From the NCBI GenBank assembly GCA_964445105.1, contig CAYUJS010000032.1:1-21387 (forward strand): a stretch of DNA of 21,387 bases, in the 5' to 3' direction. The translations under genes were made by a program, and so were the position numbers. The stretch comes from CAWBNS01 sp964445105 (lineage in GTDB: Bacteria > Chlamydiota > Chlamydiia > Chlamydiales > JAJFMA01). This document shows, in pieces, positions 1 through 8,847 of this stretch; within the stretch, counting starts at the first letter, position 1; each line of letters begins with the position of its first letter. Below the pieces are notes generated by a model. That model saw nothing but the letters and a program-made list of their open reading frames with translations. It was not told the origin of the DNA and searched no databases.

Positions 1-42
1 CCCGAACTTGAAGAAATCGGCTTAACTAATGGGAAATTTTAA
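1..42 (+). CDS. Possible 3' end of an upstream gene
   Basis: Reading frame 1 is open from the first base to a TAA at 40-42 and gives the tail PELEEIGLTNGKF. The other two forward frames meet a stop within the first 25 bases. The codons look ordinary, so this may be the C-terminus of a gene that begins outside the window. Thirteen residues are too few to assign a family, and chance cannot be excluded. Confidence 0.3.
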   Translation, partial: PELEEIGLTNGKF

Positions 43-461
43 TTAGAGGTTGGTATAACCCAAGCTTAGAGATTTCTCTTGGAGAGGTTGTAGATTCGCC
101 ACTGTAAATCGAACCATGTATCTTTTTTGGACCAGCCTACGTCGTTGCTTCTTGCTTTTTTTAGCAGAAGGCTGGCAGCGAACGATCTAGCTAGCCTTTT
201 ATAAACCCAAAAACTGTTTACGACATCGACGAACAAGAGCAGGGCAGGTTATTGAAAAGAAGTGATAAAAAAACTTATCATTTTCTAGTGGCCTCTGCGA
301 GCACTCAAAATCAGCTGTGAAATCGTTTTGTGATCTTTTCGTCTAACCGCTCGCGCTCGGGCAACTGTCTTTGAGCTAAGCAAGCACCACCCGCTGACAA
401 ATAACCTCCAAGCCTGTTATTTACGCGCTCTGAGCGTCTTGCACGCCTTCACTCCAGAATC
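43..461. other. Non-coding stretch downstream of ftsH
   Basis: I see no convincing gene here. It contains two weak hairpins: a 6-bp stem with a 6-base loop at 263-280 followed by four T's on the + strand, and a 7-bp stem (399-405 with 416-422) about 40 bases past the ftsH stop. Neither has the GC-rich stem plus long T-run of a strong intrinsic terminator. The only ATG reading frame of note (116-190, 24 codons) has no ribosome binding site. Confidence 0.4.
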
Positions 462-3212
462 CTAAGCTGCAGAACCCTGCGTCAGCGGGTTTCCGTCACC
501 AGTAATAGAATTCGGGTTGTTACAGGCAACCGGCGCTGACGCCGGTTTAGCGGGGCGTTTATAGAGATCGTCAGCCAGCTTGAGGCGTCTGCGTTTGTCT
601 TCTTCACTCCAAGAGCCGTCCATAATTTTCTTAACGTCTTCGGCATCTAGGGTCTCAAACATAAGCAGCATTTGCGTCAACAGTTCGACCTTGGGACGAT
701 TTTCTTCGATGATTTTAATTGCCGTTTTATGGGCGTCATCCATCAATCTGCGCACCTCATCGTCGATCAGGCGGGCAGTCGCTTCGGAATATTTTTTCTC
801 GTGAAATCCTTGCATGCCAAGGTATCTCCCGGACTCGGAGCGTTCATCATAGGCAACGGCGCCTAGCTCATCGCTCATACCCCACTCGCAAACCATACTG
901 CGGGCCAAAGCTGTTGCACGCTCTATGTCCTGCTGCGCGCCACTGGAAGCATCGCCAACAAAGACCTCTTCAGCAGCGCGTCCGCCCATCAGAACCGCCA
1001 GGTGATCATGTAGCTCTTTTTTCCAGTAGCTCACGCGATTTTTGAGCGGCAGAAACATGGTCGAACCCAAAGACATGCCGCGCGGAATGATCGTGATTTT
1101 ATCCACAGGGTCAGCGTGCTTTACCACCAAGCCAACGATAGCATGACCTGACTCGTGATACGCTGTGGTGCGTTTTTCATTTTCATCCAGTTCGAGGCTG
1201 CGTCTTTCTTTGCCGTATAGCACTTTATCTCTTGCTTCGGAAAGTTCACCTGCTGTCACCGCTGTCCTGTTAAGACGTGCGGCCAACAGAGCCGCCTCGT
1301 TGAGCAGGTTGGCCAGATCAGCCCCGCTGGCGCCGGGTGTGCTACGTGCAATCGATAGCAAATCTACCGAGCTATCTAATTTGATTCTTCTGGCGTGGAC
1401 CTTCAAAATATCGAAGCGGCCTTTGACGTCAGGTAAACTAATAATGACCCTGCGGTCGAATCGGCCGGGACGCAACAGCGCTTTATCCAGCACATCAGGG
1501 CGGTTAGTCGCAGCCATCAAGATTACGCCGTCGTTGGTGTCAAAGCCATCCATCTCTACCAGGAGCTGGTTCAGCGTCTGCTCTCGCTCATCGTGACCTC
1601 CACCGACTCCTGCGCCGCGATGGCGGCCTACAGCGTCAATTTCATCCATGAAGATAATACAGGGCGCGTTCTTCTTGGCTTGTTCAAACATATCGCGGAT
1701 ACGGCTCGCGCCAACCCCCACAAACATTTCGACGAAGTCCGAGCCCGAGATCGAAAAGAAGGGCCGGTCTGCTTCGCCCGCAACCGCTTTAGCGATCAAC
1801 GTTTTACCAGTGCCCGGAGGCCCCACGCAGAGAACGCCTTTGGGGATACGACCGCCTAAAGAGGTGAATTTTTGGGGAGACTTTAAAAACTCGACGATCT
1901 CTTGCAGTTCCTCGATTGCCTCATCTACACCAGCAACATCTTTGAAGGTGACTTTGTTGGTCCCTTTTTGGAGCAGCTTAGCAGGGGATTTGCCAAAACT
2001 CGTAGCGTTTGAGCCCATGCCCTTCATTTGGCGGGAAAAGAGAAAGTAAAGGACTAACAGTACGAGGATCACCGGCATTAAGGTGAACAAGTAGCTGACA
2101 TAGTTAGGAGCCGGCTCTTCGCTGCGGAAAGTCTTTTCAAGCACTGTGTTCAAAGCCTGGTCAGGGGCTTTAAAGAAGGCGCCGCGATTTTCGTCAAACT
2201 TGTTCCACTCATTTTTTGCGTTGAGGAACCATTGATGAAACTGCTCTGTGTCCTGTTTTTCTAGTGCGCGAGTGGACAGCTCGGCATTATTGAAGTACCA
2301 GATAACACCGCTTACCGCTTCGCGAGCCTTGTCCAATTGCGTCTGATTATCTTCGAATTGGTGATTTACCTCTTCGAAATGTTTGACCGTTTCAGCATAG
2401 TTGCGCACGGCGCGTAGCTTGGATAGCCTGACGCGGTCTTCTGGACGATTCAGATCGTTGACCACGCTGTTTAGCTCGGCCAAAGCACTTCGATACAAAG
2501 CTAATTGCTCGGCTAGTGTCTTAGAAGCGGGCAGTCCCTCGATTCGCTGGTTAAGCAGCTCTAGATGCTGTTTTAAGGGCATGTTACCGATACCCAGCAT
2601 AGGTGAGCGGAAATTTTTGACCAGTAGTTGTACGGATTTACCGAAATCTTGCAGGCCTTTTTCCGTTGGCCTCTGTTCCAACGCGCTAAATTCTTCGGTC
2701 AGCATCTTAAGACTGTCCACATTACGACGTGGCAGAGTTTGGACCACTACCGCGCCTTCTTTGTCTAGCCCATCATAAGTCTCATCAATGACGACGTACC
2801 CGTCTGCCGGGAGCGACTGACCGCTGAGCATCAGAAACCAGGCTGCTGCGGTAGAAATCTTTTCGCGAAGGCCCGACAGCTCTACCTGCAACGCTTCTCG
2901 CTGACTGCGCAGTTCGTGGTTGCTGTCCAACAGTTCGAGGTACTTATAACGATTTTTAGCTTCTTCGGTAAGACGCTGACGGAAACGGCCACTGAAAGTC
3001 ACGAGATTGTCGTTAAGAGCCGTCTTACGGCTGTCTTCAGGCTGGATCAGCTCCAAGTTGACCAGGTGTTCTAACTGGTAACTAAAAGAAACACCGGCGG
3101 TGCGAATATCCATGAAATTTTGAACCACCAAGATCAATAACAATGCCGCCATCAGGAAGAAGACAAAGCTATTTTGGAATCCTTTTTTCGGTTCTTGCTG
3201 CTCTTCGTTCAT
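462..3212 (-). CDS. ftsH: ATP-dependent membrane zinc metalloprotease FtsH
   Basis: FtsH is a membrane-anchored AAA+ protease that degrades misfolded membrane proteins and short-lived regulators. Numbered from the start chosen here: TM1 about 15-33, TM2 about 374-393, Walker A GPPGTGKT 464-471, pore loop FVGVG 497-501, Walker B IIFMDE 519-524, second region of homology about 570-588, zinc site HESGH 686-690, and third zinc ligand Asp762. All key residues are present. The loop between TM1 and TM2 is about 340 residues, far longer than in E. coli FtsH; long FtsH proteins (about 913 aa) are known in Chlamydia. The start at 3212 is preferred over an in-frame ATG at 3239. It has GGAGAG (3218-3223) five bases upstream, whereas the 3239 ATG has no SD and sits just below a TATAAA box (3243-3248), where transcription may begin. 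The gene is transcribed alone, divergent from gmd. Confidence 0.97.
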   Translation of the reverse strand: MNEEQQEPKKGFQNSFVFFLMAALLLILVVQNFMDIRTAGVSFSYQLEHLVNLELIQPEDSRKTALNDNLVTFSGRFRQRLTEEAKNRYKYLELLDSNHELRSQREALQVELSGLREKISTAAAWFLMLSGQSLPADGYVVIDETYDGLDKEGAVVVQTLPRRNVDSLKMLTEEFSALEQRPTEKGLQDFGKSVQLLVKNFRSPMLGIGNMPLKQHLELLNQRIEGLPASKTLAEQLALYRSALAELNSVVNDLNRPEDRVRLSKLRAVRNYAETVKHFEEVNHQFEDNQTQLDKAREAVSGVIWYFNNAELSTRALEKQDTEQFHQWFLNAKNEWNKFDENRGAFFKAPDQALNTVLEKTFRSEEPAPNYVSYLFTLMPVILVLLVLYFLFSRQMKGMGSNATSFGKSPAKLLQKGTNKVTFKDVAGVDEAIEELQEIVEFLKSPQKFTSLGGRIPKGVLCVGPPGTGKTLIAKAVAGEADRPFFSISGSDFVEMFVGVGASRIRDMFEQAKKNAPCIIFMDEIDAVGRHRGAGVGGGHDEREQTLNQLLVEMDGFDTNDGVILMAATNRPDVLDKALLRPGRFDRRVIISLPDVKGRFDILKVHARRIKLDSSVDLLSIARSTPGASGADLANLLNEAALLAARLNRTAVTAGELSEARDKVLYGKERRSLELDENEKRTTAYHESGHAIVGLVVKHADPVDKITIIPRGMSLGSTMFLPLKNRVSYWKKELHDHLAVLMGGRAAEEVFVGDASSGAQQDIERATALARSMVCEWGMSDELGAVAYDERSESGRYLGMQGFHEKKYSEATARLIDDEVRRLMDDAHKTAIKIIEENRPKVELLTQMLLMFETLDAEDVKKIMDGSWSEEDKRRRLKLADDLYKRPAKPASAPVACNNPNSITGDGNPLTQGSAA

Positions 3213-3513
3213 TCGTTCTCTCCAGGCCCAAGAGGCCATCTTTTATACCGATGAAGCGCGTGATACGCGCCTTCCGACTAATGTAACACACGAAGTATTC
3301 GCCTTCAACCGCCAACTTCCCGGCAAGCCGCTCCAGCCTCCTTCTACTCCACCAAAGGCTTTTTTGGGGAGAACTTTCCTAAAATCGCTTACAGTATGTG
3401 GGACGCGTATTTCCCTGGACCTTTATCGGCCAACGACATACGATTCTACATCATAGTCCGCACCATTTTACCGACGCACACACAAAACCAAATTAACCAT
3501 CCGCGGAGGCCCC
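3213..3513. promoter_or_regulatory. Divergent ftsH / gmd intergenic region
   Basis: These 301 bases separate two divergent genes and must hold both promoters. A TATAAA -10-like box on the minus strand at 3243-3248 would place ftsH transcription start near 3236, but I see no good -35 element 17 bases above it. For gmd, only the GCGGAGG ribosome binding site just before the ATG at 3514 is clear. No RNA gene is recognised. Confidence 0.35.
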
Positions 3514-4602
3514 ATGACCAAACGCGCTTTAATCACAGGAATTACTGGACAAGACGGCTCGTACCTGGCTGAATTCTTGCTGGAAAAAGGTTATGAGGTA
3601 CATGGGGTCAAACGCAATACCTCGCTGCTCAACACCGCTCGCATTGACCATCTTTATCAAGACCCCCACGAGCCCCACCGCCATTTAGTTCTTCACTACG
3701 GGGATATGACCGACAGCTCTAGCTTAATCCGTGTCGTGCAAAAAGTACAGCCCGACGAAGTGTACAATCTCGCTGCACAGAGCCATGTGGCCATCTCTTT
3801 TGAAAACCCCGAGTACACCGCCAACGTCGATGCCATGGGGGCCCTAAGGCTGCTCGAAGCGCTGCGCATACTCGATCTCACGCATAAAGCACGCATCTAC
3901 CAGGCTTCCACCTCCGAGCTTTACGGTAAGGTACAAGACAGCCCACAAAATGAATCGACGCCTTTTTATCCACGCTCGCCCTACGGCGTTGCTAAGCTAT
4001 TCGGTTACTGGATCACGGTCAACTACCGCGAAGCTTACGGCCTCTATGCTTGTAATGGAATTTTATTTAACCACGAATCTCCCTCGCGTGGAGAGACCTT
4101 CGTAACACGTAAAATTACCCAGGCAGCTACACGCATTAGCCTCGGCCTACAAGGCTGTCTCTACCTAGGGAACCTGGAAGCCAAGCGCGACTGGGGCCAC
4201 GCTCGCGATTTTGTGGAAGCGCAGTGGTTAATTTTACAACAAGACCAGCCAGACGATTACGTGATCGCCACCGGCGAGCAGCACTCTGTACGCGAGTTTG
4301 TTGAACTCGCGTTCAGCCAGCTTGGCATTAAAATCGAATGGCAGGGCCGCGAAACCGAAGAGTGCGGCATTGCGCGCGCACCCGGGAGTTTACTGGATGG
4401 CCAAACTATCGTCGCCGTCGACCCGCGTTATTTCCGCCCTACCGAAGTGGACACGCTGTTAGGCGACGCCACCAAAGCGCGTCGCAAACTTGGCTGGGTC
4501 CCAAAAACCTCCTTTGCAGGGCTCGTCGCCGAAATGGTACGCGAAGACCTGCGAGCCGCCGAAGCACAAGTGCACTTGTCGAAGGTAATGCATGGATCTT
4601 GA
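3514..4602 (+). CDS. gmd: GDP-mannose 4,6-dehydratase
   Basis: This short-chain dehydrogenase/reductase converts GDP-D-mannose to GDP-4-keto-6-deoxy-D-mannose, the first step to GDP-L-fucose and other GDP-deoxyhexoses, in the cytoplasm. At 362 aa it has the usual length. It carries the N-terminal NADP(H)-binding glycine motif GITGQDG (9-15), the family-typical GVKRNTS segment (31-37), catalytic Thr133/Glu135 in STSELYG, and Tyr157-xxx-Lys161 in SPYGVAK. The ATG at 3514 follows GCGGAGG at good spacing. Its end overlaps the fcl start by 11 bases, indicating translational coupling. No glycosyltransferase lies beside it, so the acceptor of the sugar (LPS, glycoprotein or other) cannot be inferred here. 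Confidence 0.96.
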   Translation: MTKRALITGITGQDGSYLAEFLLEKGYEVHGVKRNTSLLNTARIDHLYQDPHEPHRHLVLHYGDMTDSSSLIRVVQKVQPDEVYNLAAQSHVAISFENPEYTANVDAMGALRLLEALRILDLTHKARIYQASTSELYGKVQDSPQNESTPFYPRSPYGVAKLFGYWITVNYREAYGLYACNGILFNHESPSRGETFVTRKITQAATRISLGLQGCLYLGNLEAKRDWGHARDFVEAQWLILQQDQPDDYVIATGEQHSVREFVELAFSQLGIKIEWQGRETEECGIARAPGSLLDGQTIVAVDPRYFRPTEVDTLLGDATKARRKLGWVPKTSFAGLVAEMVREDLRAAEAQVHLSKVMHGS

Positions 4603-5533
4603 GGCAAAAATTTACGTAGCTGGCCATCGCGGTCTAGTCGGTTCTGCGATCGCGCGCGCGCTCAAGGAAAGCGGCTACGAGAACATTTTAAGCTATGCGA
4701 GCAGTGAAATTGACCTGCGGATACAGCGCGAAGTTGAAGAACTTTTTCGGCGCGAAAGACCCGAGTATTTATTCATTTGCGCAGCAAAGGTCGGGGGTAT
4801 CCATGCAAACAACGCCTACCCCGCTGATTTCATTCAAGACAATTTACTGATCCAAAACAACCTCATTCACCAAGCTCACAAAACCGGCGTAAAAAGGCTG
4901 ATTTTTCTGGGCTCCTCATGCATCTACCCACGCGACTGCCCCCAACCGATAAAAGAAGAGCAGCTCCTGTCGGGGTATTTGGAGCCCACCAACCGACCCT
5001 ACGCCATAGCCAAAATCGCCGGCATAGAGATGTGCAGCGCCTACAACAGGCAGCACGCCACTCAATTTCTCGCCCTAATGCCCTGCAACCTCTATGGGCC
5101 GGGAGATAACTATCACCCAGAAAACTCGCACGTCATCCCGGCCCTGCTAAACAAAATTCAAGCCGCCAAGAGCCAAAACGCCCCTGAAGTGACCTTTTGG
5201 GGAACTGGAACGCCCCGGCGCGAGTTCCTACACAGTGATGACCTAGCCAGCGCGGCCCTTTTTCTCATGAATCTCCCGGACGAAAAGTTTGAAACGCTGA
5301 TTGCAAAATACCCACCAGTGGTCAACGTAGGCTACGGGCAAGATCTCACGATTTTCGAATTAGCCAAGCACATAGCTGCCATAGTTGGCTTTGAGGGCAC
5401 ATTTAGTTGGGATCATTCGAAGCCGGACGGCACGCCTAGAAAATTGTTAGATAGTTCCAAGATCCAGCAACTAGGCTGGCTGCCAAAAATCGAGCTCAAA
5501 GAAGGGCTTAGACAAGTTTACTGTAACCTTTAG
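4592..5533 (+). CDS. fcl: GDP-L-fucose synthase (GDP-4-keto-6-deoxymannose epimerase/reductase)
   Basis: This enzyme takes the Gmd product through 3,5-epimerisation and NADPH-dependent reduction to GDP-L-fucose. At 313 aa it matches the family. It shows the Rossmann motif GHRGLVGSAI (11-20), GSSCIYP (107-113) with the Ser and Cys used in catalysis, Tyr137-xxx-Lys141 in PYAIAK, and His180 in ENSHVIPALL, which corresponds to the catalytic His of E. coli GMER. The ATG at 4592 lies inside the end of gmd with GAAGG upstream. gmd and fcl form a complete two-step module, placed between ftsH and tilS, which I recall as adjacent in C. trachomatis; this suggests insertion here or loss elsewhere. Confidence 0.96.
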   Translation: MDLEAKIYVAGHRGLVGSAIARALKESGYENILSYASSEIDLRIQREVEELFRRERPEYLFICAAKVGGIHANNAYPADFIQDNLLIQNNLIHQAHKTGVKRLIFLGSSCIYPRDCPQPIKEEQLLSGYLEPTNRPYAIAKIAGIEMCSAYNRQHATQFLALMPCNLYGPGDNYHPENSHVIPALLNKIQAAKSQNAPEVTFWGTGTPRREFLHSDDLASAALFLMNLPDEKFETLIAKYPPVVNVGYGQDLTIFELAKHIAAIVGFEGTFSWDHSKPDGTPRKLLDSSKIQQLGWLPKIELKEGLRQVYCNL

Positions 5534-5541
5534 GAAGCACT

Positions 5542-5625
5542 GTGCCTCATTCAAAAACTTTTTTAGTAAGCATCTGCATCTACCTGTGCGTACTGATCTA
5601 CACGATCATTGCGGCCATCATATAA
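5542..5625 (+). CDS. Possible 27-aa single-span membrane peptide
   Basis: A GTG at 5542 is preceded by AGGAAG (5532-5537) at a 4-base spacing and opens a 27-codon frame ending in TAA at 5623-5625. After six polar residues the product is almost entirely hydrophobic (Ile, Leu, Val, Tyr, Cys), which suits one transmembrane helix. It starts 8 bases after the fcl stop, so it would be expressed with gmd-fcl. I recognise no family. A reading frame this short could be chance; the ribosome binding site and hydrophobic bias are the only support. Confidence 0.35.
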   Translation: MPHSKTFLVSICIYLCVLIYTIIAAII

Positions 5626-5653
5626 AACGGGCGTCTCAGACAGGTCAGCAGTG

Positions 5654-6586
5654 CTAACGCTCGGCATAGACACGCCCACGGTCTACCTTTACGCACCCGT
5701 CGCCCCGCTCCACCCTCTTGTGCACTGCGCCTTCTAACAAAAGCGCAACAACACGGCCAAGCAAAGCACGGCTCGTTCCTAAACGGGCCTCTTCGCATAA
5801 TCTGCGCACGACAAACCGGAGCTCAAGCTTGCAGAGATTATGGCCATTTAGATCAATCATCACCCCTGAAGGGCTATAGACAAACCGTTTTTGATAAGAT
5901 TGCGTGCGATAGTCTAAATAGTCTCTAAGCTCGTTGGCCTCTTCAGCGATCGTACATAAGGCGCCCTTGATCTCCTTACCAAATGTCTTTGCTAAATCGG
6001 GCAGTATGCCATGGCGCAGACGGGCGCGCAAATAGCGTTCATCCCTGTTGGTCTCATCGTCAAACGGCACTAGCCCGCGTTCACCCACAAAAAGCAAAAT
6101 GTCTTTTTTAGAAACCTTCAGAAGGGGCCTCCAGACGTTTAGTCCTTCTAGCACTGCACACTCCCGCATCCCGCCTAAAAAAGGGAGGGAGGCCCCCTCC
6201 AGCACTCTTTTAAGAGCCGTTTCAGCGAGATCGTCAGCATGGTGCGCCAATAAAACGGCCTGACAGCCCAATTGCTCCACTAGTTCCCGAAAAAAAGCCA
6301 ACCGAGCCTCGCGACAAACCGCTTCGCGGTTCCCGCTCATACAGGTTTCTAGACGTTTACTATGAAAAGGAAGATGCAAAGCCTGCGCTAACTTGGCCAG
6401 TGCTTGTGCCTCGGCAGCGCTCTCTGATCGCCACCCGTGATCCACGTGCGCCACCTGCAAGGGCACCACACAATCGCGTAAGGCGCTCAACAAAGCAAGC
6501 GAATCGGGTCCGCCTGATAATCCCAGAAGCAGAGGACTTTTATGGTCCCAGTAAATTTTTAAAAACTGACGAACAGCGGCCTGCAT
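5654..6586 (-). CDS. tilS: tRNA(Ile)-lysidine synthase
   Basis: TilS modifies the wobble cytidine of the CAU-anticodon tRNA-Ile to lysidine using ATP and lysine, which switches the tRNA from Met to Ile decoding; it is essential. The N-type ATP-pyrophosphatase PP-loop is SGGPDS at 24-29 from the ATG at 6586. The following VAHVDHGWRSES and LLAHHADDLAET segments are typical of the family. At about 310 aa this is the short form, like chlamydial MesJ/TilS. A TTG at 6604 would add six residues; neither start has a clear SD, and I prefer the ATG. The gene is divergent from the LptF/G pair, with only about 60 bases between them. Confidence 0.93.
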   Translation of the reverse strand: MQAAVRQFLKIYWDHKSPLLLGLSGGPDSLALLSALRDCVVPLQVAHVDHGWRSESAAEAQALAKLAQALHLPFHSKRLETCMSGNREAVCREARLAFFRELVEQLGCQAVLLAHHADDLAETALKRVLEGASLPFLGGMRECAVLEGLNVWRPLLKVSKKDILLFVGERGLVPFDDETNRDERYLRARLRHGILPDLAKTFGKEIKGALCTIAEEANELRDYLDYRTQSYQKRFVYSPSGVMIDLNGHNLCKLELRFVVRRLCEEARLGTSRALLGRVVALLLEGAVHKRVERGDGCVKVDRGRVYAER

Positions 6587-6648
6587 ACTGCGCGATTGTA
6601 CCAAATGGCTGGATTGTTGTAACTTAAGACCCTTTGCAGGATTCAGCT

Positions 6649-7794
6649 ATGCCAATTATTTGGCGATTCTTATTGGGACAGTATTTGCGCGTGTTAGTGT
6701 TAGTGATGGGCGCCTTCATCGCTATCCTACTCACGACCAGCCTCGAAGAGATCGCGCACATCGCCGCCATGGGCGCCCCTCTCTTTCACTTAGTACGCTT
6801 TGTCGCCAACCAAATCCCCTACACCATCCCCATCGCGCTGCCGGTCAGTGGACTAATTTCCGCGCTGCTCCTCATGCAGCGCCTCAGCAATAATTACGAG
6901 CTTACCGCCCTACGCTCCAGCGGCTACGGGCTGCGCCAAATTACCGCCCCGATCCTACTTGTAGCTGTGGGGCTCTCGCTGCTAAACTTATTAGTTGTGT
7001 CGGAGGTGGCCACAGGCTCGCAAATGACCAAAAGCCTCATCCGCCGAGAGCTTAAATCATTAAATCCGCTCGCACTGCTTAAAAACCAGCGCCTCACGCG
7101 CGTCAAGGGCTTTTATGCGCATGCCAACGGCACCCGTTTAACCTCAGACTATGCGTCCGATGTGCTTGTCGCCTATTGTAACAAGCGCCACGGTGGGGTA
7201 GATCTTTTACTCGCAAAAGAGATCTACGACACCAACACCACGTTAGTAGGACAACAATTTACCTTGATCACCACCGCGCAAGAAGCCTCACCAGGTGGTT
7301 TCGACCATCTTTGGCTTGAAAATGCCAGCCAAGTGACCTTCTCTACGCGCGATCTAGCCTTTTTGCTCGAAGAGGGCGCCTTAAAGCCAAGAGACGACTA
7401 TCTCCGCATGGGCTCTCTGCTAAAACGTACTAAAGAGTACCTGACCGAACTCGAGCGAACCGAGCCGGAGATGACACGAAAAGAGCGCAAATTCTTTACA
7501 CGCAAACTGCAAAGCAGTTTGTCCGAAATCGCACGCCGCTTCTCCATGGCCTTGGCAGTATTCACCCTTACCCTGCTGGGGCTAGCCTATGGGACAGTGA
7601 TCGACCAGACGCGAACGCAGCAGCGCATCCTAACCGTCCTGGTCTTCTCTGCTTTCTTTCTAGTCAGCTACTTTGTCGGCAAAAGCTTAGACCGCTATTT
7701 TTACGCCGCCTTGTGCCTCTATCTATTTCCGCACGCCCTGCTGATCGCGCTCTCCTGTCGCCGGCTGCGCCGCACCACTGCGGGGCATCCATGA
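6649..7794 (+). CDS. LptF/LptG-family LPS transport permease (first of pair)
   Basis: This is a YjgP/YjgQ-family protein. Such proteins form the inner-membrane core of the LptB2FG transporter that extracts LPS and passes it to the Lpt bridge. The 381-aa product has three N-terminal hydrophobic segments, the family-typical cytoplasmic NNYELTALRSSGYGLRQIT segment that couples to LptB, a periplasmic domain in the middle, and three C-terminal membrane segments. The ATG at 6649 is preferred to an upstream TTG (6634) because GCAGG lies 8 bases upstream of it. Its stop overlaps the next start as ATGA. Whether it is the F or G paralogue cannot be settled by eye. Confidence 0.9.
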   Translation: MPIIWRFLLGQYLRVLVLVMGAFIAILLTTSLEEIAHIAAMGAPLFHLVRFVANQIPYTIPIALPVSGLISALLLMQRLSNNYELTALRSSGYGLRQITAPILLVAVGLSLLNLLVVSEVATGSQMTKSLIRRELKSLNPLALLKNQRLTRVKGFYAHANGTRLTSDYASDVLVAYCNKRHGGVDLLLAKEIYDTNTTLVGQQFTLITTAQEASPGGFDHLWLENASQVTFSTRDLAFLLEEGALKPRDDYLRMGSLLKRTKEYLTELERTEPEMTRKERKFFTRKLQSSLSEIARRFSMALAVFTLTLLGLAYGTVIDQTRTQQRILTVLVFSAFFLVSYFVGKSLDRYFYAALCLYLFPHALLIALSCRRLRRTTAGHP

Positions 7795-8846
7795 GCCCTA
7801 TTTTACATCGCTACTTCACGCGCGAACTGCTGAAAATCTTCTTTCTTTTCATTATCTGCTTCTTCTTTCTCTACATTGTGATCGATTACACAAGCCGTCT
7901 CAGCTCCCTCGGCTTATCGTTTAGTGAACTTGTCGTGATGTACGCCTGTATATTGGTCCGTCGCATGGAAATCCTGGTGCCCTTTGCGCTTCTCGTAGCT
8001 AGCATCAAAGTACTCTGTCAGGCAAACATACGCAACGAGCTAGTCGCCCTACGCTCTTGTGGGATCCCCTTACAAAAACTTCTCAACCCTCTTTTTACTT
8101 TGGGTTTGGCCTTTACAGCGCTGCTGTACCTAAACTTACAGTTTGTCGTTCCCGCCGCCCAGCATCAGATTCGCAAGATAGAGACCTATGCTCGACGCTT
8201 CCAGCAAGCGCCCCACCCCGTGCAGGGTCTGCCTATGAACGCAGGACAACATCTCGTTTACCGCGAATACGACCTGCATACGAATAAATTTCACCACGTT
8301 TTTTGGATAAAATCGATGGACGATGTGTACCGCATGCGCACCCTAGCGCCGTTTGAAGCGCCGCCCGTAGGCGAGTACATCCAGCACTTGCGACGCGACA
8401 CGGAGGGCAATATGGTGGTCACCGAAAATATTGAATGGGCAGAACTTCCAAAAATGATTTTCGACAGAGAGGAGCTAAAGGAAACGCTCACACCGCCCGA
8501 CGATCGCTCGATCCTGCAGCTTTGGCGTCGCATGCCCAAAAATAACGATCACATGAATCATGAGCAAAGATTAGTGCGCGCTGCGTTCTATCGCAAACTC
8601 GCAGTACCTCTGCTCTGTCTGATCGCGCTACTCTATCCGGCACCTGCGAGCACCGCCTTCCGACGGCCACTTAAGACTTTTTTCATTTATTGCGGTGCAA
8701 TGATCGGCCTGGTGTTTCTCTATTTGGCGTTGAATGCTGCTTATACTATCGCACAAGCGCAGCTTTTCTCGCCGTTATGGACGCTCTTTCTCCCCATGAC
8801 AGCTATCCTCGCTATCGGTCAGTGGCGTTTCGCGCGCATGCAATAA
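7791..8846 (+). CDS. LptF/LptG-family LPS transport permease (second of pair)
   Basis: This is the second YjgP/YjgQ-family permease, 351 aa from the ATG that overlaps the previous stop (ATGA, 7791-7794). It has an N-terminal membrane segment (FFLFIICFFFLYIVIDY), a RNELVALRSCGIPLQKLL coupling segment matching that of the first gene, a central periplasmic domain, and three C-terminal membrane spans. With its partner it would form the heterodimeric membrane part of the LPS extractor. The pair next to tilS and ftsH is the arrangement I recall from C. trachomatis (CT838/CT839). LptB, LptC and LptA are not in this window. Confidence 0.9.
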   Translation: MSPILHRYFTRELLKIFFLFIICFFFLYIVIDYTSRLSSLGLSFSELVVMYACILVRRMEILVPFALLVASIKVLCQANIRNELVALRSCGIPLQKLLNPLFTLGLAFTALLYLNLQFVVPAAQHQIRKIETYARRFQQAPHPVQGLPMNAGQHLVYREYDLHTNKFHHVFWIKSMDDVYRMRTLAPFEAPPVGEYIQHLRRDTEGNMVVTENIEWAELPKMIFDREELKETLTPPDDRSILQLWRRMPKNNDHMNHEQRLVRAAFYRKLAVPLLCLIALLYPAPASTAFRRPLKTFFIYCGAMIGLVFLYLALNAAYTIAQAQLFSPLWTLFLPMTAILAIGQWRFARMQ

Positions 8847-8847
8847 C

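Noticed and set aside
116..190. 24-codon ATG frame with a hydrophobic start
   Set aside because: No ribosome binding site, no recognisable product, and it covers an imperfect hairpin.
263..284. Hairpin plus T4, possible terminator
   Set aside because: The stem is 6 bp and AT-only apart from two pairs; too weak to call, and it faces away from ftsH.
1165..2049. Long + strand frames opposite ftsH
   Set aside because: They are antisense to invariant AAA+ and protease motifs of ftsH and show no protein family features.
3396..3572. 58-codon ATG frame in the ftsH-gmd gap running into gmd
   Set aside because: No ribosome binding site, and it overlaps the well-supported gmd start; all three frames are fairly open here, so openness carries little weight.
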